64,000 bases of DNA from Alicyclobacillus shizuokensis NBRC 103103. Its GTDB lineage: Bacteria; Bacillota; Bacilli; Alicyclobacillales; Alicyclobacillaceae. Location of the stretch: NCBI RefSeq assembly GCF_001552255.1, contig NZ_BCQV01000001.1, forward strand, positions 1 to 64,000, in the 5' to 3' direction. Under the pieces are notes generated by a model. It was not told the DNA's origin. It did not search any database and saw nothing but the letters and a program-made list of their open reading frames with translations. Position numbers and translations under genes: made by a program. Positions 23,038 to 32,256 of the stretch are shown here, piece after piece (position 1 is the stretch's first letter; each line of letters opens with the position of its first letter).

Positions 23038-24414
23038 TTAAATCTGCTTGGCCACGTGCATCGCGTATTGCATCGGCCTGATGAAAGCCAGCTCGGTCAA
23101 TTCCTGGCGCCCTCTGGAGGTCTGAGGTGTCTTCCAAGGCTTGGAGTTGACCTCAATTACCCAGACCCGTCCTTCCTGATCAATCCCCAAATCAATGCCC
23201 AGCTCCGCAAACGACTTGTCAGCCCCCCTTTCCACCACATCGACCACATGCCAGGCGGTACGACGGATTTGGCGCAAGAGACGCCCCGTCTTGGCTCCCC
23301 GTCCGGCAATCTGGGAAAGCACGGCTGGTACCGGATACGCCTCCCCGCCGCTGCTCAGATTGGAGGTGACTTCTCCCGACCTTGCCACGCGGGCAAACAT
23401 TTTGGTGCGACGCCACTGACCGCTTCCGTCCCGCTGCATCAAGATGCGAATGTCAAACGGCCGCCGGTGCACGGTCGCTAGAACCAGACCCTGCTGCAAC
23501 AGGTAGGGCCGAGATTGGAGCCGTGGCTTCAAGCGCTCAACCAATTCTTCGGCGCTGGCAGCAAAGGCGCCTTGGGCAGGAGCGTGTTTGCGTCGCATGG
23601 TCCACTGATACCCATCTCCGCTGCGCTCTACCCGGATGACCCCAAGCCCCAAGCTTCCATGCACCGGTTTCAAGTACGTCAACGGAAAACGAGCGATGAA
23701 CCCCGCGGCGGCCGCCGACGTCGTGTAACGAGCGGTCAACGGAACCCAGGCGCGGGTGCGTCGATTGGCCGTCAACCATTCGTGTACCTGCCACTTGTCG
23801 AAGAATCCATCATTGAAGATGCGCTCCCCGTACATTTTCGACAACTCCCGCCGCACCTTGGCCGCGCCCGAGCGGCGTTCAGCTTTGCGCGAGATGACCT
23901 GGTCATAAATCACGTCCGGCATCGGCAACTCACTGGGTTCCCACCGGTCGGTCCGCAGCACATAACCGCGGATCCTTCCTTTCTTCACATCCACGTCGTC
24001 CGCGCGGAAAAGGCAGCATACCGCCCCGTCAGCGGCGGCGGCGGCTGCCAGTTTGTCGAGCAAAGGCTGCTGTTGGCTGGGCTTGAGGCGCGCTTTACGC
24101 GCGTCCCAGCGGGGATTGCACAGGATGCCGATGATAGGACCCAGGCGCAGTTTCCCATTGACAAAGAAAGCAGTCAACTCATCCCGCAACTCCGTGATGG
24201 CGAGTTCCTGGGCAAGTTTACTGCTGACCTGGACGGTGCCCTCTGGCACCGCATCATCCACAGAAAGCGGCACGCTGAAGGTCTTACCGGCGCACACAAG
24301 GTCGCAGGATGCCGCCGCCCTCCCCAGCAGGGTCTGCGCCGTACGGGGATGGAGACGCAGCAAGGAATACGGACTCGGAAACCACTCCAGCGTCAGGCGC
24401 CCGTCCGCGTCCAT
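23038..24414 (-). CDS. YheC/YheD-type ATP-grasp coat-associated protein (second of three)
   Basis: A 458-residue protein. The N-terminal about 170 residues (LTLEWFPSPYSLLRLHP start, KLRLGPIIGILCNPRW) form the YheC/D-specific lead domain. The ATP-grasp part has TYLKPVHGSLGLGVIRVERS, LLQQGLVLATVHRRPFDIRI, and LGIDLGIDQEGRVWVIEVNS, the last almost identical to the YheC consensus. All catalytic landmarks appear intact. The start ATG follows AAAGGGGCGGAG. The gene lies 25 bases after the previous ATP-grasp gene and 29 before the amidoligase, a tight operon. Confidence 0.9.
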   Translation of the reverse strand: MDADGRLTLEWFPSPYSLLRLHPRTAQTLLGRAAASCDLVCAGKTFSVPLSVDDAVPEGTVQVSSKLAQELAITELRDELTAFFVNGKLRLGPIIGILCNPRWDARKARLKPSQQQPLLDKLAAAAAADGAVCCLFRADDVDVKKGRIRGYVLRTDRWEPSELPMPDVIYDQVISRKAERRSGAAKVRRELSKMYGERIFNDGFFDKWQVHEWLTANRRTRAWVPLTARYTTSAAAAGFIARFPLTYLKPVHGSLGLGVIRVERSGDGYQWTMRRKHAPAQGAFAASAEELVERLKPRLQSRPYLLQQGLVLATVHRRPFDIRILMQRDGSGQWRRTKMFARVARSGEVTSNLSSGGEAYPVPAVLSQIAGRGAKTGRLLRQIRRTAWHVVDVVERGADKSFAELGIDLGIDQEGRVWVIEVNSKPWKTPQTSRGRQELTELAFIRPMQYAMHVAKQI

Positions 24415-24439
24415 CCGCTCCGCCCCTTTCCCATCAGGT

Positions 24440-25789
24440 CTACTCCCGAAACCCGGCTGCGTTGATAGCATATTCGAGCCAGTTTCGTAATGACATTTCC
24501 CGCACATCGGTCCCCAGCAATCTAAGCATCCGCCTACCCGGAGTCGGATTGACCTCGAGCAGATAGACCTGGCCCTGGGGCGAAATGGCCAGGTCAATGC
24601 CCAACTCGACAAACGGATGGTGCAAGCGAGAGAGGTGACAAGCCACCTCCTTCACCACGTCGTCGCAATTCTGCAGCAGGCTTGGTGCATCCAACCCTAA
24701 TTGACATAACACCGATTCCGCCGTCGCTGGCCGGCCGCCTGTATGCAGGTTTGTCGTCACCGCCCGGGTCCGACCAACGCGGGCGATGCGCGCCGTCACC
24801 ACAGGGTCAGGAATAAACTGCACCAGCCAGCGAAAGTCCACAGGTTGTCCGTTCGGCAACCGGCAAACGGGTATGGTCTGCTGCACGATGCATGGGGTCA
24901 AGCGGCGTGTGTTCCAAAACCGCCGCACCGCCCGCTCGCCGTCCAGACGCCGCCGCACCACTTCCATCTTCCTCCCCAACTTGGTCCGGCGTGTCCTGTT
25001 AAACGTGACCTCCCAGCTTTGATGGCGCCGCAGCACACGAACGATGGAAGCGCCGCGGGCGCGGCGTGTCGGCTTGACATAAGCATCGCCAAGTTCGGCC
25101 GTTGTGCGGACAATCTCATCCACGGACCGAGCTGGACGGGTCAGCGGCAAATAGGAAGACAAACTGGGGGCCTGGGAAAGTTCCTGGTGTACCCGCCATT
25201 TGTCTCCGTATTCGGGCGCCAATGTATGCAACCGACCGGCCGCAGCCAGGTGCCGCAGCTCACGCTGAGCTGTGGCTGGCGCCGAGGGGAAGCTGGCGGC
25301 CCGGCGGAGGACGATGTCCGGGAGAGGCACCGGCTGCGCTTGCCAGCGACGGCTGTTCAGGTGATACCGCCAGCCCACGCCCGTGTCCAAGAAGCCCGGG
25401 GTCAACACCACCACATCCACTCCGAGCTCTGCCCCCAGTTCCACCAGGTCCTCCAACATCCGGGTTTGGGAGGCAAACGGCCGCCCCTCCGACGCTCGAG
25501 TATACACTCCTAAACATGGCCCCAATCGCCACCCGTCCGCTTCGAGTTTGCGGTGCAAACACAGATTGGCCGGCAGCCGCAGCTGCCGGCTTAGACTTTC
25601 GCTCACTCGACAAGTCATCGGCTGGGCGGGGTCATGCGTAAGCGACGCAGTCTGGACGGGGGGCGGATCGGCAGGATACGCGATAGCGACCGTTCTGTCG
25701 CCGTAACGCACCGTGCGCGGCAAGGGTTCACTTCCCGCATCCATTTGTGCACCGGACAAATCTGTATCGACCATGACCTTCAGCAGCAT
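24440..25789 (-). CDS. YheC/YheD-type ATP-grasp coat-associated protein (first of three)
   Basis: A 449-residue ATP-grasp protein. The lead domain includes LGPCLGVYTRASEGRPF and a conserved substrate-site region (DVVVLTPGFLDTGVGW). The catalytic part shows GDAYVKPTRRARGASIVRVL, IVQQTIPVCRLPNGQPVDFR, and ELGIDLAISPQGQVYLLEVN followed by PTPG. The glycine-rich loop (RRARGAS) is less canonical than in the two sisters. The start ATG follows GGAAGGGGGAG. A terminator hairpin for cotE transcripts lies just upstream (25814-25838), so expression may depend on read-through from cotE or a nearby promoter. Confidence 0.88.
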   Translation of the reverse strand: MLLKVMVDTDLSGAQMDAGSEPLPRTVRYGDRTVAIAYPADPPPVQTASLTHDPAQPMTCRVSESLSRQLRLPANLCLHRKLEADGWRLGPCLGVYTRASEGRPFASQTRMLEDLVELGAELGVDVVVLTPGFLDTGVGWRYHLNSRRWQAQPVPLPDIVLRRAASFPSAPATAQRELRHLAAAGRLHTLAPEYGDKWRVHQELSQAPSLSSYLPLTRPARSVDEIVRTTAELGDAYVKPTRRARGASIVRVLRRHQSWEVTFNRTRRTKLGRKMEVVRRRLDGERAVRRFWNTRRLTPCIVQQTIPVCRLPNGQPVDFRWLVQFIPDPVVTARIARVGRTRAVTTNLHTGGRPATAESVLCQLGLDAPSLLQNCDDVVKEVACHLSRLHHPFVELGIDLAISPQGQVYLLEVNPTPGRRMLRLLGTDVREMSLRNWLEYAINAAGFRE

Positions 25790-25813
25790 ACGCACTCCCC
25801 CTTCCCGTTCCGA

Positions 25814-25838
25814 CAAAAAGAGGGCGCTCCCACGCCCC
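25814..25838 (-). terminator. Intrinsic terminator between cotE and the ATP-grasp cluster
   Basis: On the minus strand GGGCG pairs with CGCCC around TGGGAG, followed by TCTTTTTG. The stem is short (5 bp, 25822-25837) and probably leaky, so cotE and the downstream cluster could be partly co-transcribed. Confidence 0.6.
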
Positions 25839-25857
25839 GAGGGTGCACGACCGATTT

Positions 25858-26394
25858 TCAGTCTTCAATCTCGACCTCTTCCAATACCTCGTCTTCTTCC
25901 GCAAAGTCGTCGTCCTTCTTCTCGGGCAGTTCCGCCGTGACCACGCACAGTTTGGTCTGGCCAATCAGTTCGACCCCAATCTCCTTCTCCACGCGCACAA
26001 GAATCTCCGATCCGTTTCCGGTAATGGTGGCGTCAAGGCAGTTGGGGCTCTGGAGAACCCGCACCTCGACCTGCCGACTGTCCCGCTCGCATGCGGAATC
26101 CAGGTCGCGCAGGGCGATTTGCTCTACATACGATACAGTATCCTTGGCAACCGCCGTTTCGGAGTTGCCATTGTACGAGTACCATACATTGATGTCGAAA
26201 CGCCCGTGCACCTCGACATAGTCTCCAACCAACTCGGCGTCATAGTGGTGGTTCATCACCCAGCACCCGCCAATGGTGCTGGGCCGGTTGGTCGGACGAA
26301 CTGTGTACGTGGTTTGTGAATACTTGCTGCCACGCCCGCATACCGCGTTGGCGACGATCTCACGGTAATTCAAGTCTTTCGCTGAGAGTACCAT
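25858..26394 (-). CDS. cotE: Spore coat morphogenetic protein CotE
   Basis: A 178-residue CotE, the mother-cell protein that assembles the outer spore coat. NYREIVANAVCGRGSKYSQT, VRPTNRPSTIGGCWVMNHHY, DINVWYSYNGNSETAVAKDT and VSYVEQIALRDLD are the family core. The acidic C-terminus (DDDFAEEDEVLEEVEIED) is the region that in B. subtilis is needed for coat protein interactions. The ATG follows AAGGAGGTTACC. In Bacillus cotE lies between ymcA and mutS; here it is upstream of a four-gene ATP-grasp/amidoligase run. The 268 bases upstream hold several CTGCCC/GGGCAG repeats but no certain promoter. Confidence 0.96.
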   Translation of the reverse strand: MVLSAKDLNYREIVANAVCGRGSKYSQTTYTVRPTNRPSTIGGCWVMNHHYDAELVGDYVEVHGRFDINVWYSYNGNSETAVAKDTVSYVEQIALRDLDSACERDSRQVEVRVLQSPNCLDATITGNGSEILVRVEKEIGVELIGQTKLCVVTAELPEKKDDDFAEEDEVLEEVEIED

Positions 26395-26662
26395 GCGGTA
26401 ACCTCCTTCTTTTCCCGGACTGTCAGCCGATTCACGCGCCGCCCCGCCCAGGCCGGGTTAGTTCATCAGTATGCAAACTGCCCATGGGAGGTGCAAAAAA
26501 GGGCAGCGTCCGGAGGTAACCGGCACACTGCCCAGAGAACGCGAAAATGAGGAGAAGGGCACCGTCTGACGTCACGACGCGGCCGCGAACCACCGCGTCA
26601 CCCATAGACTCATGAATAAGACTCATGGAGACGAACAGACGGCTCTTATTTATCTCTGTGGA

Positions 26663-27619
26663 TTAGGTGCGCGACTGCGCACGCAAAACCTGCATCAAAA
26701 ACCGCTCCAGATTCTCAAACAGCAGCTTTTCCGCCAGACGTCGTCCGTAGCGCTCGCGCAGCCGTTCCGAAAGTGCATTGTAATCCTCCATGTCAGCCAA
26801 TCCCGGAACGGGATGAGAGGTCCCGTCAAAATCAGACCCAAACCCCACATGGTCCTCGGCGCCCAATTGCAACAGGTGATCGATGTGCCGCAAGACCGCC
26901 TCCACACCCAGGTGCTCGGGCTCGGCCACAAACGACCCTTCAAACGTCACCCCAATCCAACCGTCGCGCTCCAGGATCTCATGAATTACCTCATCGGTCA
27001 GGTTTCTGGGATGAGCGTACACGCTTCGAGCATTGGCATGGGAAGCCATCACCGGTCCATCCGAGACGCGCAGGGCGTCCGCCGTACTCTGGTCTCCTAG
27101 GTGGGCCAGATCCAGCCACATGCCGAGCCGCGCCATCTCTCGCACCAGCTCTCGTCCCCGTTGCGTGAGCCCGGCGTTGCGGGTCTCCAAACATCCGTCG
27201 GCAAATTCGTTACCATCATTCCAGGTCAACCCCACACCCCGCACACCCAGACGGTGGAGCACACGCAGCAAAGAGACCTGACCGCGCAAACACCCGGCCC
27301 CCTCCAACGACAACAAAGCCGCCACTTGACCCGTACCGTGGGCCTCGGCCAGACTGCGCGCATCCGTGGCTATGTGGACACTCCCAGGCCGCACGACCTC
27401 TCGGTAGAACACATCCAATGAGCGCATCACCTGTTCCAATTGAGCACCGGGGGACTGCCGCGGGGAACTGAACAGGGCGAAGACCTGGGTGCGCACATGA
27501 CTCGCGCGCATGCGCGCATAACTGGCCATCAAGGGGGAGTCTCCGTAAAAAGGATGACCCTGTTCATCCATTCGCCACAGCACGTCCACGTGCGCGTCCG
27601 CCACCGGTATAACCGACAA
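26663..27619 (-). CDS. M19-family dipeptidase
   Basis: A 318-residue zinc dipeptidase of the renal dipeptidase family, which cleaves dipeptides including L,D forms. VADAHVDVLWRM carries the HxD metal ligands; ALLSLEGAGCL the bridging Glu; MWLDLAHLG and MASHANARSVYAHPRNLTDE the His ligands; and GFGSDFDGT the conserved Asp. The start is TTG, nine bases after AAAGGAG. It lies 17 bases downstream of spoVS, an arrangement seen in other spore formers. Its position next to sporulation genes suggests a peptidoglycan or stored-peptide recycling role, which is inference. Confidence 0.92.
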   Translation of the reverse strand: MSVIPVADAHVDVLWRMDEQGHPFYGDSPLMASYARMRASHVRTQVFALFSSPRQSPGAQLEQVMRSLDVFYREVVRPGSVHIATDARSLAEAHGTGQVAALLSLEGAGCLRGQVSLLRVLHRLGVRGVGLTWNDGNEFADGCLETRNAGLTQRGRELVREMARLGMWLDLAHLGDQSTADALRVSDGPVMASHANARSVYAHPRNLTDEVIHEILERDGWIGVTFEGSFVAEPEHLGVEAVLRHIDHLLQLGAEDHVGFGSDFDGTSHPVPGLADMEDYNALSERLRERYGRRLAEKLLFENLERFLMQVLRAQSRT

Positions 27620-27636
27620 CGCAGGTTCTCCTTTCT

Positions 27637-27897
27637 TTATCTGGGCTCCACAATCAGTTTGATGGCGGTGCGTTCCTCCCCATCAATGACGATGTCCGTA
27701 AACGCAGGTATACAGATTAAGTCCACCCCGCTAGGCGCTACAAACCCACGGGCAATGGCTACAGCTTTGACCGCCTGGTTGAGTGCACCTGCCCCGATGG
27801 CCTGAATCTCGGCGGATCCACGTTCTCGCAAAACTCCTGCCAAGGCCCCTGCTACAGAGTTGGGATTGGACTTGGCGGACACCTTTAATACATCCAC
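27637..27897 (-). CDS. spoVS: Stage V sporulation protein S
   Basis: An 86-residue Alba-fold protein, among the most conserved sporulation proteins: LKVSAKSNPNSVAGALAGVL, AEIQAIGAGALNQAVKAVAI, ARGFVAPSGVDLICIPAFTD. Its loss in B. subtilis perturbs septation and coat/cortex formation. The start is GTG with GAAGGAGGTC upstream. A sigma-H promoter candidate at 27949-27975 agrees with the known sigma-H control of the B. subtilis gene. Confidence 0.97.
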   Translation of the reverse strand: MDVLKVSAKSNPNSVAGALAGVLRERGSAEIQAIGAGALNQAVKAVAIARGFVAPSGVDLICIPAFTDIVIDGEERTAIKLIVEPR

Positions 27898-27948
27898 GCT
27901 CGGATGACCTCCTTCGGGAAAACCTCGGGACTAGGACATTATATCGAT

Positions 27949-27975
27949 ATTCACAGATTCCCGAATGATTCCTTG
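27949..27975 (-). promoter_or_regulatory. spoVS: Candidate sigma-H promoter of spoVS
   Basis: CAAGGAATC (27975-27967) and TGAAT (27953-27949) with 13 bases between fit the sigma-H consensus RWAGGAWWT and HGAAT, the -10 perfectly and the -35 with two edge mismatches. It lies about 50 bases before the spoVS start. Confidence 0.6.
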
Positions 27976-28007
27976 CAGCGTGGAAAATCCTCGCCGTTCG
28001 TAGACCC

Positions 28008-28790
28008 TCACGAGTCTTCATAGATGCAAACCCGTTCAATGGCAACCGCCTTGCCCGTTTGCTCATGCAGATCGATGAGGACCGCACAGAACTGGCACGG
28101 ACCCTCGGCCACGGCGAAACGCTCCGGCATCTGCGTCAACATCTTGCGGAGTATGCGCGACCTGTCCATACCGAGAATGCCGTTGCGTGGTCCGACCATT
28201 CCCACATCGGTGATCATGGCCGTCCCTCGCGGCAAAATCCGTTCGTCCGCTGTCTGCACATGCGTGTGCGTGCCGATAACGGCCGACACACGACCGTCCA
28301 GATGCCAGCCCATGGCCAGTTTTTCCGATGTGGTTTCAGCATGCATATCCACAATCACGTGCTGCACGTCCCGGTGCCCATCCAGGATCTCGTCCACAGC
28401 TCGAAACGGGCAGTCCAATTGACTCAAGAAGGTTCGGCCCATCACATTGATAATGAGAACAGATTTGCCGTTGACCGGGCACACGGTATAGCCGCGACCG
28501 GGCGTGCCCGGCGGAAAGTTGGCCGGGCGGACGATACGGGCGTCTGTATCGATATACTCCACCAGTTCCCGCTGGTCCCACGCATGGTTGCCGAGCGTCA
28601 ACAGCTCCACGCCCGCTTCGTACAGTTGCTCCGCCACACGCGGAGATAACCCGCGGCCGCTGGCACTGGCGTTTTCTCCATTGGCCACAACCAAGTCGGG
28701 TTGCCAGTCTGGCAGCCGCCTTGCCAGCACCTTTTCCGTAAACTCCAAACCAGGCCGGCCGACGACATCGCCGATAAACAACACGCGCAC
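28008..28790 (-). CDS. ymdB: YmdB-family metallophosphodiesterase
   Basis: A 260-residue calcineurin-like phosphodiesterase. MRVLFIGDVVGRPGLE has the first metal-binding Asp; VVANGENASASGRGLS the Asn; TLGNHAWDQRELVEYID the His/Asp; DMHAETTSEKLAMGW and IGTHTHVQTADE the later ligands. B. subtilis YmdB hydrolyses cyclic nucleotides in vitro and affects biofilm, motility and mother-cell gene expression. The GTG start follows GGAGGAGGGC. The rny terminator lies upstream, and spoVS follows with its own promoter. Confidence 0.95.
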   Translation of the reverse strand: MRVLFIGDVVGRPGLEFTEKVLARRLPDWQPDLVVANGENASASGRGLSPRVAEQLYEAGVELLTLGNHAWDQRELVEYIDTDARIVRPANFPPGTPGRGYTVCPVNGKSVLIINVMGRTFLSQLDCPFRAVDEILDGHRDVQHVIVDMHAETTSEKLAMGWHLDGRVSAVIGTHTHVQTADERILPRGTAMITDVGMVGPRNGILGMDRSRILRKMLTQMPERFAVAEGPCQFCAVLIDLHEQTGKAVAIERVCIYEDS

Positions 28791-28839
28791 ACCTACGCCC
28801 TCCTCCAGGCAGGCCCCCCGTTCAGCCCGATAAAGCGGG

Positions 28840-28870
28840 AAAAAATAGAGTAGCCGAAAGGCTACTCTAT
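28840..28870 (-). terminator. Intrinsic terminator of rny
   Basis: ATAGAGTAGCC and GGCTACTCTAT form a perfect 11-bp stem with a four-base loop, and on the minus strand TTTTTT follows. The rny stop codon lies inside the upstream arm. T-rich flanks on both sides could allow bidirectional use. Confidence 0.9.
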
Positions 28871-30420
28871 TTTGCGTATTCCACGGCTCTAGTTTCTCGA
28901 ATCACAGTGACTTTGATTTGTCCAGGATAATCCAATTCATTCTCGATCTTTTTCGAGATCTGCTTCGCGATGCGAATCGATTCCGCGTCATCCACCACTT
29001 CCGGCTTTACGATGATGCGGATTTCACGTCCCGCCTGAATCGCATAACTCTTCTCCACGCCTTCAAACGATTCGGCAATCGACTCCAACTGCTCCAAACG
29101 TTTCATATAGATGTCGAGTGTCTCCCGACGCGCACCGGGTCTGGCCGCGGAGACGGCATCGGCAGCTGCGACAATCACAGCAACCGGGGACGTAAACGGC
29201 ACATCTCCATGGTGCGCAGCAATCGCGTTGATTACGACCGGGTGTTCTCGGTACCTCTTGGCTAGATCGACCCCAATCTCCACGTGTGAGCCTTCCACTT
29301 CGTGGGTGACCGCCTTGCCGATGTCGTGCAGCAACCCGCCTCGCTTGGCCAACTGCACATCGAGACCGAGTTCTGCCGCCATCAAGCCTGCCAAGTGTGC
29401 GACTTCGATGGAGTGTTTGAGCACGTTTTGACCGTAACTGGTGCGGAATTTCAGACGCCCCAGTAACTTTACCAGGTCTGGGTGCAATCCATGAACGCCT
29501 GTCTCAAAGGTCGCCTGCTCTCCGTCTTCACGGATCAATTCGTCGATGTCACGCCGTGCCTTCTCCACCATCTCCTCAATTCGCGCCGGATGGATACGGC
29601 CATCCGCGACCAACCGCTCCAGCGCCACGCGTGCCACCTCACGACGAACCGGGTCGAACCCTGAAAGGATGACAGCTTCCGGGGTATCGTCGATGATCAG
29701 ATCAATCCCCGTGAGTGTCTCCAACGTCCGGATATTACGCCCTTCGCGACCAATGATGCGCCCTTTCATCTCATCGTTGGGCAAGTTCACCACCGACACG
29801 GTGATCTCCGCCGCGTGATCCGCAGCACACCGCTGCACCGCGGTCGCGATGATATCCCTTGCCTTTTTTTCCGCTTCCAGCCGCGCCGCCTGCTCAATCT
29901 CCTTCATCAGAACGGCAGCATCATGACGACTTTCTCGCTCCACAGCGGACAGAATCATCTCGCGAGCGCTCTCCTGAGTCAGTCCCGAGATGCGCTCCAA
30001 TTCAGCGACGCGCTGTGTATGGAGCTGCTCGATTTCAGCTTCGAGAGCTTGGATGCGCCGCTCCCTGTCTTTCAGTTCCTCCGCCTTTTGCTCCTGAACT
30101 TCCAGTTTGCGGTCCAAAGCCTCTTCTTTCTGCAACAGACGACGTTCCAGCTTCTGAATCTCATTCCGGCGCTCCCGGATGTCCCGCTCTGCTTCGTGGC
30201 GCATCCGATGCGCTTCTTCCTTGGCTTCCAACAAGGCTTCCTTTTTCTTGGCTTCCATGTCGCGCCGCGCCGACTCCAAGATCTCAAGCGCCTTGGACTC
30301 CGCGTTGCCGATCTTCGCCTCCGCGAACGCACGCCGGACGACGTAACCAACTCCAAAGCCGACCAACAATGCCACGACAGCAACTGCTGCCGCGACGACA
30401 ATCACAGCAGTACTGGACAT
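28867..30420 (-). CDS. rny: Ribonuclease Y
   Basis: A 517-residue membrane-anchored endoribonuclease that starts much mRNA decay in Bacillota. An N-terminal helix ([18 protein letters not shown]) is followed by a long coiled coil (about residues 30-200, rich in Glu, Lys and Arg), a KH RNA-binding domain ([20 protein letters not shown]) and an HD domain ([20 protein letters not shown], with the HD pair). The ATG follows AAGGAGG; a 12-residue extension upstream is unlikely. RicA, its specificity factor, is encoded 10 kb away in the same direction. Confidence 0.97.
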   Translation of the reverse strand: MSSTAVIVVAAAVAVVALLVGFGVGYVVRRAFAEAKIGNAESKALEILESARRDMEAKKKEALLEAKEEAHRMRHEAERDIRERRNEIQKLERRLLQKEEALDRKLEVQEQKAEELKDRERRIQALEAEIEQLHTQRVAELERISGLTQESAREMILSAVERESRHDAAVLMKEIEQAARLEAEKKARDIIATAVQRCAADHAAEITVSVVNLPNDEMKGRIIGREGRNIRTLETLTGIDLIIDDTPEAVILSGFDPVRREVARVALERLVADGRIHPARIEEMVEKARRDIDELIREDGEQATFETGVHGLHPDLVKLLGRLKFRTSYGQNVLKHSIEVAHLAGLMAAELGLDVQLAKRGGLLHDIGKAVTHEVEGSHVEIGVDLAKRYREHPVVINAIAAHHGDVPFTSPVAVIVAAADAVSAARPGARRETLDIYMKRLEQLESIAESFEGVEKSYAIQAGREIRIIVKPEVVDDAESIRIAKQISKKIENELDYPGQIKVTVIRETRAVEYAK

Positions 30421-30554
30421 GGATTTGCCTCCTTGCTCACCGCCGCGAACCGCCACGCAAGCAGGTACGCCATGGCGACACCACAGTTCGAGCTAGAGGC
30501 CGTAAATGATACGCATTTTCATTCTATATTTTGATGAGAAGGGATGTCAAGGTG

Positions 30555-30588
30555 AGGAAAACGGCCGTCTCCGACCGTGGAAACGGCC
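30555..30588 (-). terminator. Intrinsic terminator of the ssu operon
   Basis: On the minus strand GGCCGTTTCC pairs with GGAGACGGCC (one T-G pair) around ACGGTC, followed by GTTTTCC. It lies 60 bases after the ssuB stop. Confidence 0.7.
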
Positions 30589-30646
30589 GCCGAAACCGCC
30601 CTCTAGAGAGGCAGCGACTCGAGATGGCGAGGGACGAACGCGCATC

Positions 30647-31495
30647 TCAGCTTTGGGCAGCCAACGGTGCCGGCGTAGGCCGCCCCGTCTCCGGTGCCCC
30701 GCCTCCCTCGCTCGCAGGGTGCGACGCCTCGTCCCCAAGGATGCGGGAGAGAATGGCCTCTTCAAACCCGTCGAACGCTGCCGTCCGCCGCCGCGGCCGC
30801 TCCAAGTCGATGCGCACATCCATAGCCACCCTTCCCGCTTCCAGCAAAAGCACCCGATCCGCCAGCATCACTGCTTCTGAGATGTCGTGCGTGACCAAGA
30901 TGGCCGTAAATCCCCGTTCCAGCCAGGTGCGTTCAATCAACCGCTGCATCTCAAGGCGGGTCAGTGCATCCAGCGCCCCGAGCGGTTCATCCATGAGCAG
31001 CAGACGCGGCCTCCACACCAAAGCTCTGGCGAGGGCCACGCGCTGTTTCTGTCCTCCCGACAGTCGGGCCGGCCACTCCCGCGCCTTGTCCGCCAGCCCC
31101 ACCCACTCCAAGGCCTGCTCAGCCTCCTGCCGGAGCTCGGCGGGGAGACCTAAGGCCACGTTCTCGACCACGCGTTGCCACGGCAGCAATCGCGCATCTT
31201 GAAACACTACGCGCGTGCCTGGCGTAAGCCCCTCGATCCTTTGCCCGTCCACCCGCAACGTGCCGTTGTTGGGTTTATCCAGGCCGGACAGGATGCGCAG
31301 CAGCGTACTCTTGCCACACCCCGATTTTCCGACCACCGCGATGAATTCGCCCGCTTTCACCGTAAATTCCAGGTTGTTGAGCACCCGATTCGCATCAAAC
31401 TGGCGGACAACATCGTCAACCTCAACCCGGGCGCCTGTCGTATCCCGGTCGTCACCGTCATTCAAGAAGCGGCGTTCAGGAACTGTGGATGCCAT
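30647..31495 (-). CDS. ssuB: Alkanesulfonate-type ABC transporter, ATP-binding subunit
   Basis: A 282-residue ABC ATPase of the nitrate/sulfonate/taurine group: AVVGKSGCGKSTLLRILSGL (Walker A), VFQDARLLPW (Q-loop with the family's RLLPW), LSGGQKQRVALARAL (signature), LLLMDEPLGALDALTR (Walker B) and VTHDISEAVMLAD (switch His). A Pro/Ala/Gly-rich tail of about 30 residues is extra. The ATG follows GGAGG by eight bases, and the gene overlaps ssuC by 34 bases. It energises uptake of organosulfonates as sulfur source. Confidence 0.92.
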   Translation of the reverse strand: MASTVPERRFLNDGDDRDTTGARVEVDDVVRQFDANRVLNNLEFTVKAGEFIAVVGKSGCGKSTLLRILSGLDKPNNGTLRVDGQRIEGLTPGTRVVFQDARLLPWQRVVENVALGLPAELRQEAEQALEWVGLADKAREWPARLSGGQKQRVALARALVWRPRLLLMDEPLGALDALTRLEMQRLIERTWLERGFTAILVTHDISEAVMLADRVLLLEAGRVAMDVRIDLERPRRRTAAFDGFEEAILSRILGDEASHPASEGGGAPETGRPTPAPLAAQS

Positions 31496-32256
31496 ATCAG
31501 CCACCTCCGTTCCAGCATGCGTGCCACCATGTCAGACAGTGCTCCCAGCAGTGCATAGAGCACGATGCTCAGCACCACCACGTCCATCTGCATAAACTCA
31601 CGCGCGTTCATCGCCATGTAGCCGATGCCGCTGTTGGCCGCAATCGTTTCCGCGACAATCAACGTGGTCCACATGATGCCCAGGGCATAGCGAAGCCCAA
31701 CCAGGATAGACGGCAGCGCGCCCGGAAAAATGATACGGCGATACAGCGCAAAGGTTCCTAATCCGTAAATCTTTCCCATCTCAATCAATCCCGGGTCCAC
31801 CGAACGAATGCCATGGTAGGTGTTCAGGTACATAGGAAACAAGACCCCTAAAGCCACAAGAAAGACCTTCGCTACTTCCCCCACGCCAAACCACAGAATC
31901 ACAAGTGGCAAAAGCGCCAGGTGTGGGATGGTCCGAATCATCTGCAAAAGCGAGTCCAACAGGGTTTCGGCAATCCGGAACACACCGCAGATAAGTCCCA
32001 ACACCAATCCCAAACTGCCACCTATGGCCAGCCCAAGAAACGCCCGACCCGCGCTGACCGCCAAGTCACTGGCGAGCACACCGCTTTTCGCCAACTGCAC
32101 CGCAGCCTTCAGGACGAGCCAGGGAGTCGGCAGCACACTCCCCGGTAACCATCCACAGGTCCCCGCCACCTGCCAGGCCAGTATCACGAAGGCCACTACG
32201 GCCAATCCGGCTGGCCGCTGCGTCGCGAGGACCCGCATGCGCAGCCGTCTGTTCAT
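31462..32256 (-). CDS. ssuC: Alkanesulfonate-type ABC transporter, permease subunit
   Basis: A 264-residue permease with about six membrane segments. The coupling-helix EAA-type region ([20 protein letters not shown] followed by GALPSIL) and the family-typical [20 protein letters not shown] place it in the SsuC/TauC/NrtB group. Its ATG overlaps the ssuD stop in an ATGA, giving strict translational coupling. Confidence 0.92.
   Translation of the reverse strand: MNRRLRMRVLATQRPAGLAVVAFVILAWQVAGTCGWLPGSVLPTPWLVLKAAVQLAKSGVLASDLAVSAGRAFLGLAIGGSLGLVLGLICGVFRIAETLLDSLLQMIRTIPHLALLPLVILWFGVGEVAKVFLVALGVLFPMYLNTYHGIRSVDPGLIEMGKIYGLGTFALYRRIIFPGALPSILVGLRYALGIMWTTLIVAETIAANSGIGYMAMNAREFMQMDVVVLSIVLYALLGALSDMVARMLERRWLIWHPQFLNAAS

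Noticed and set aside
26478-26540. Repeated CTGCCC/GGGCAG elements upstream of cotE, considered as terminator or operator
   Set aside because: No T-run follows the pairing arms and spacing is irregular; no known regulator site is matched.
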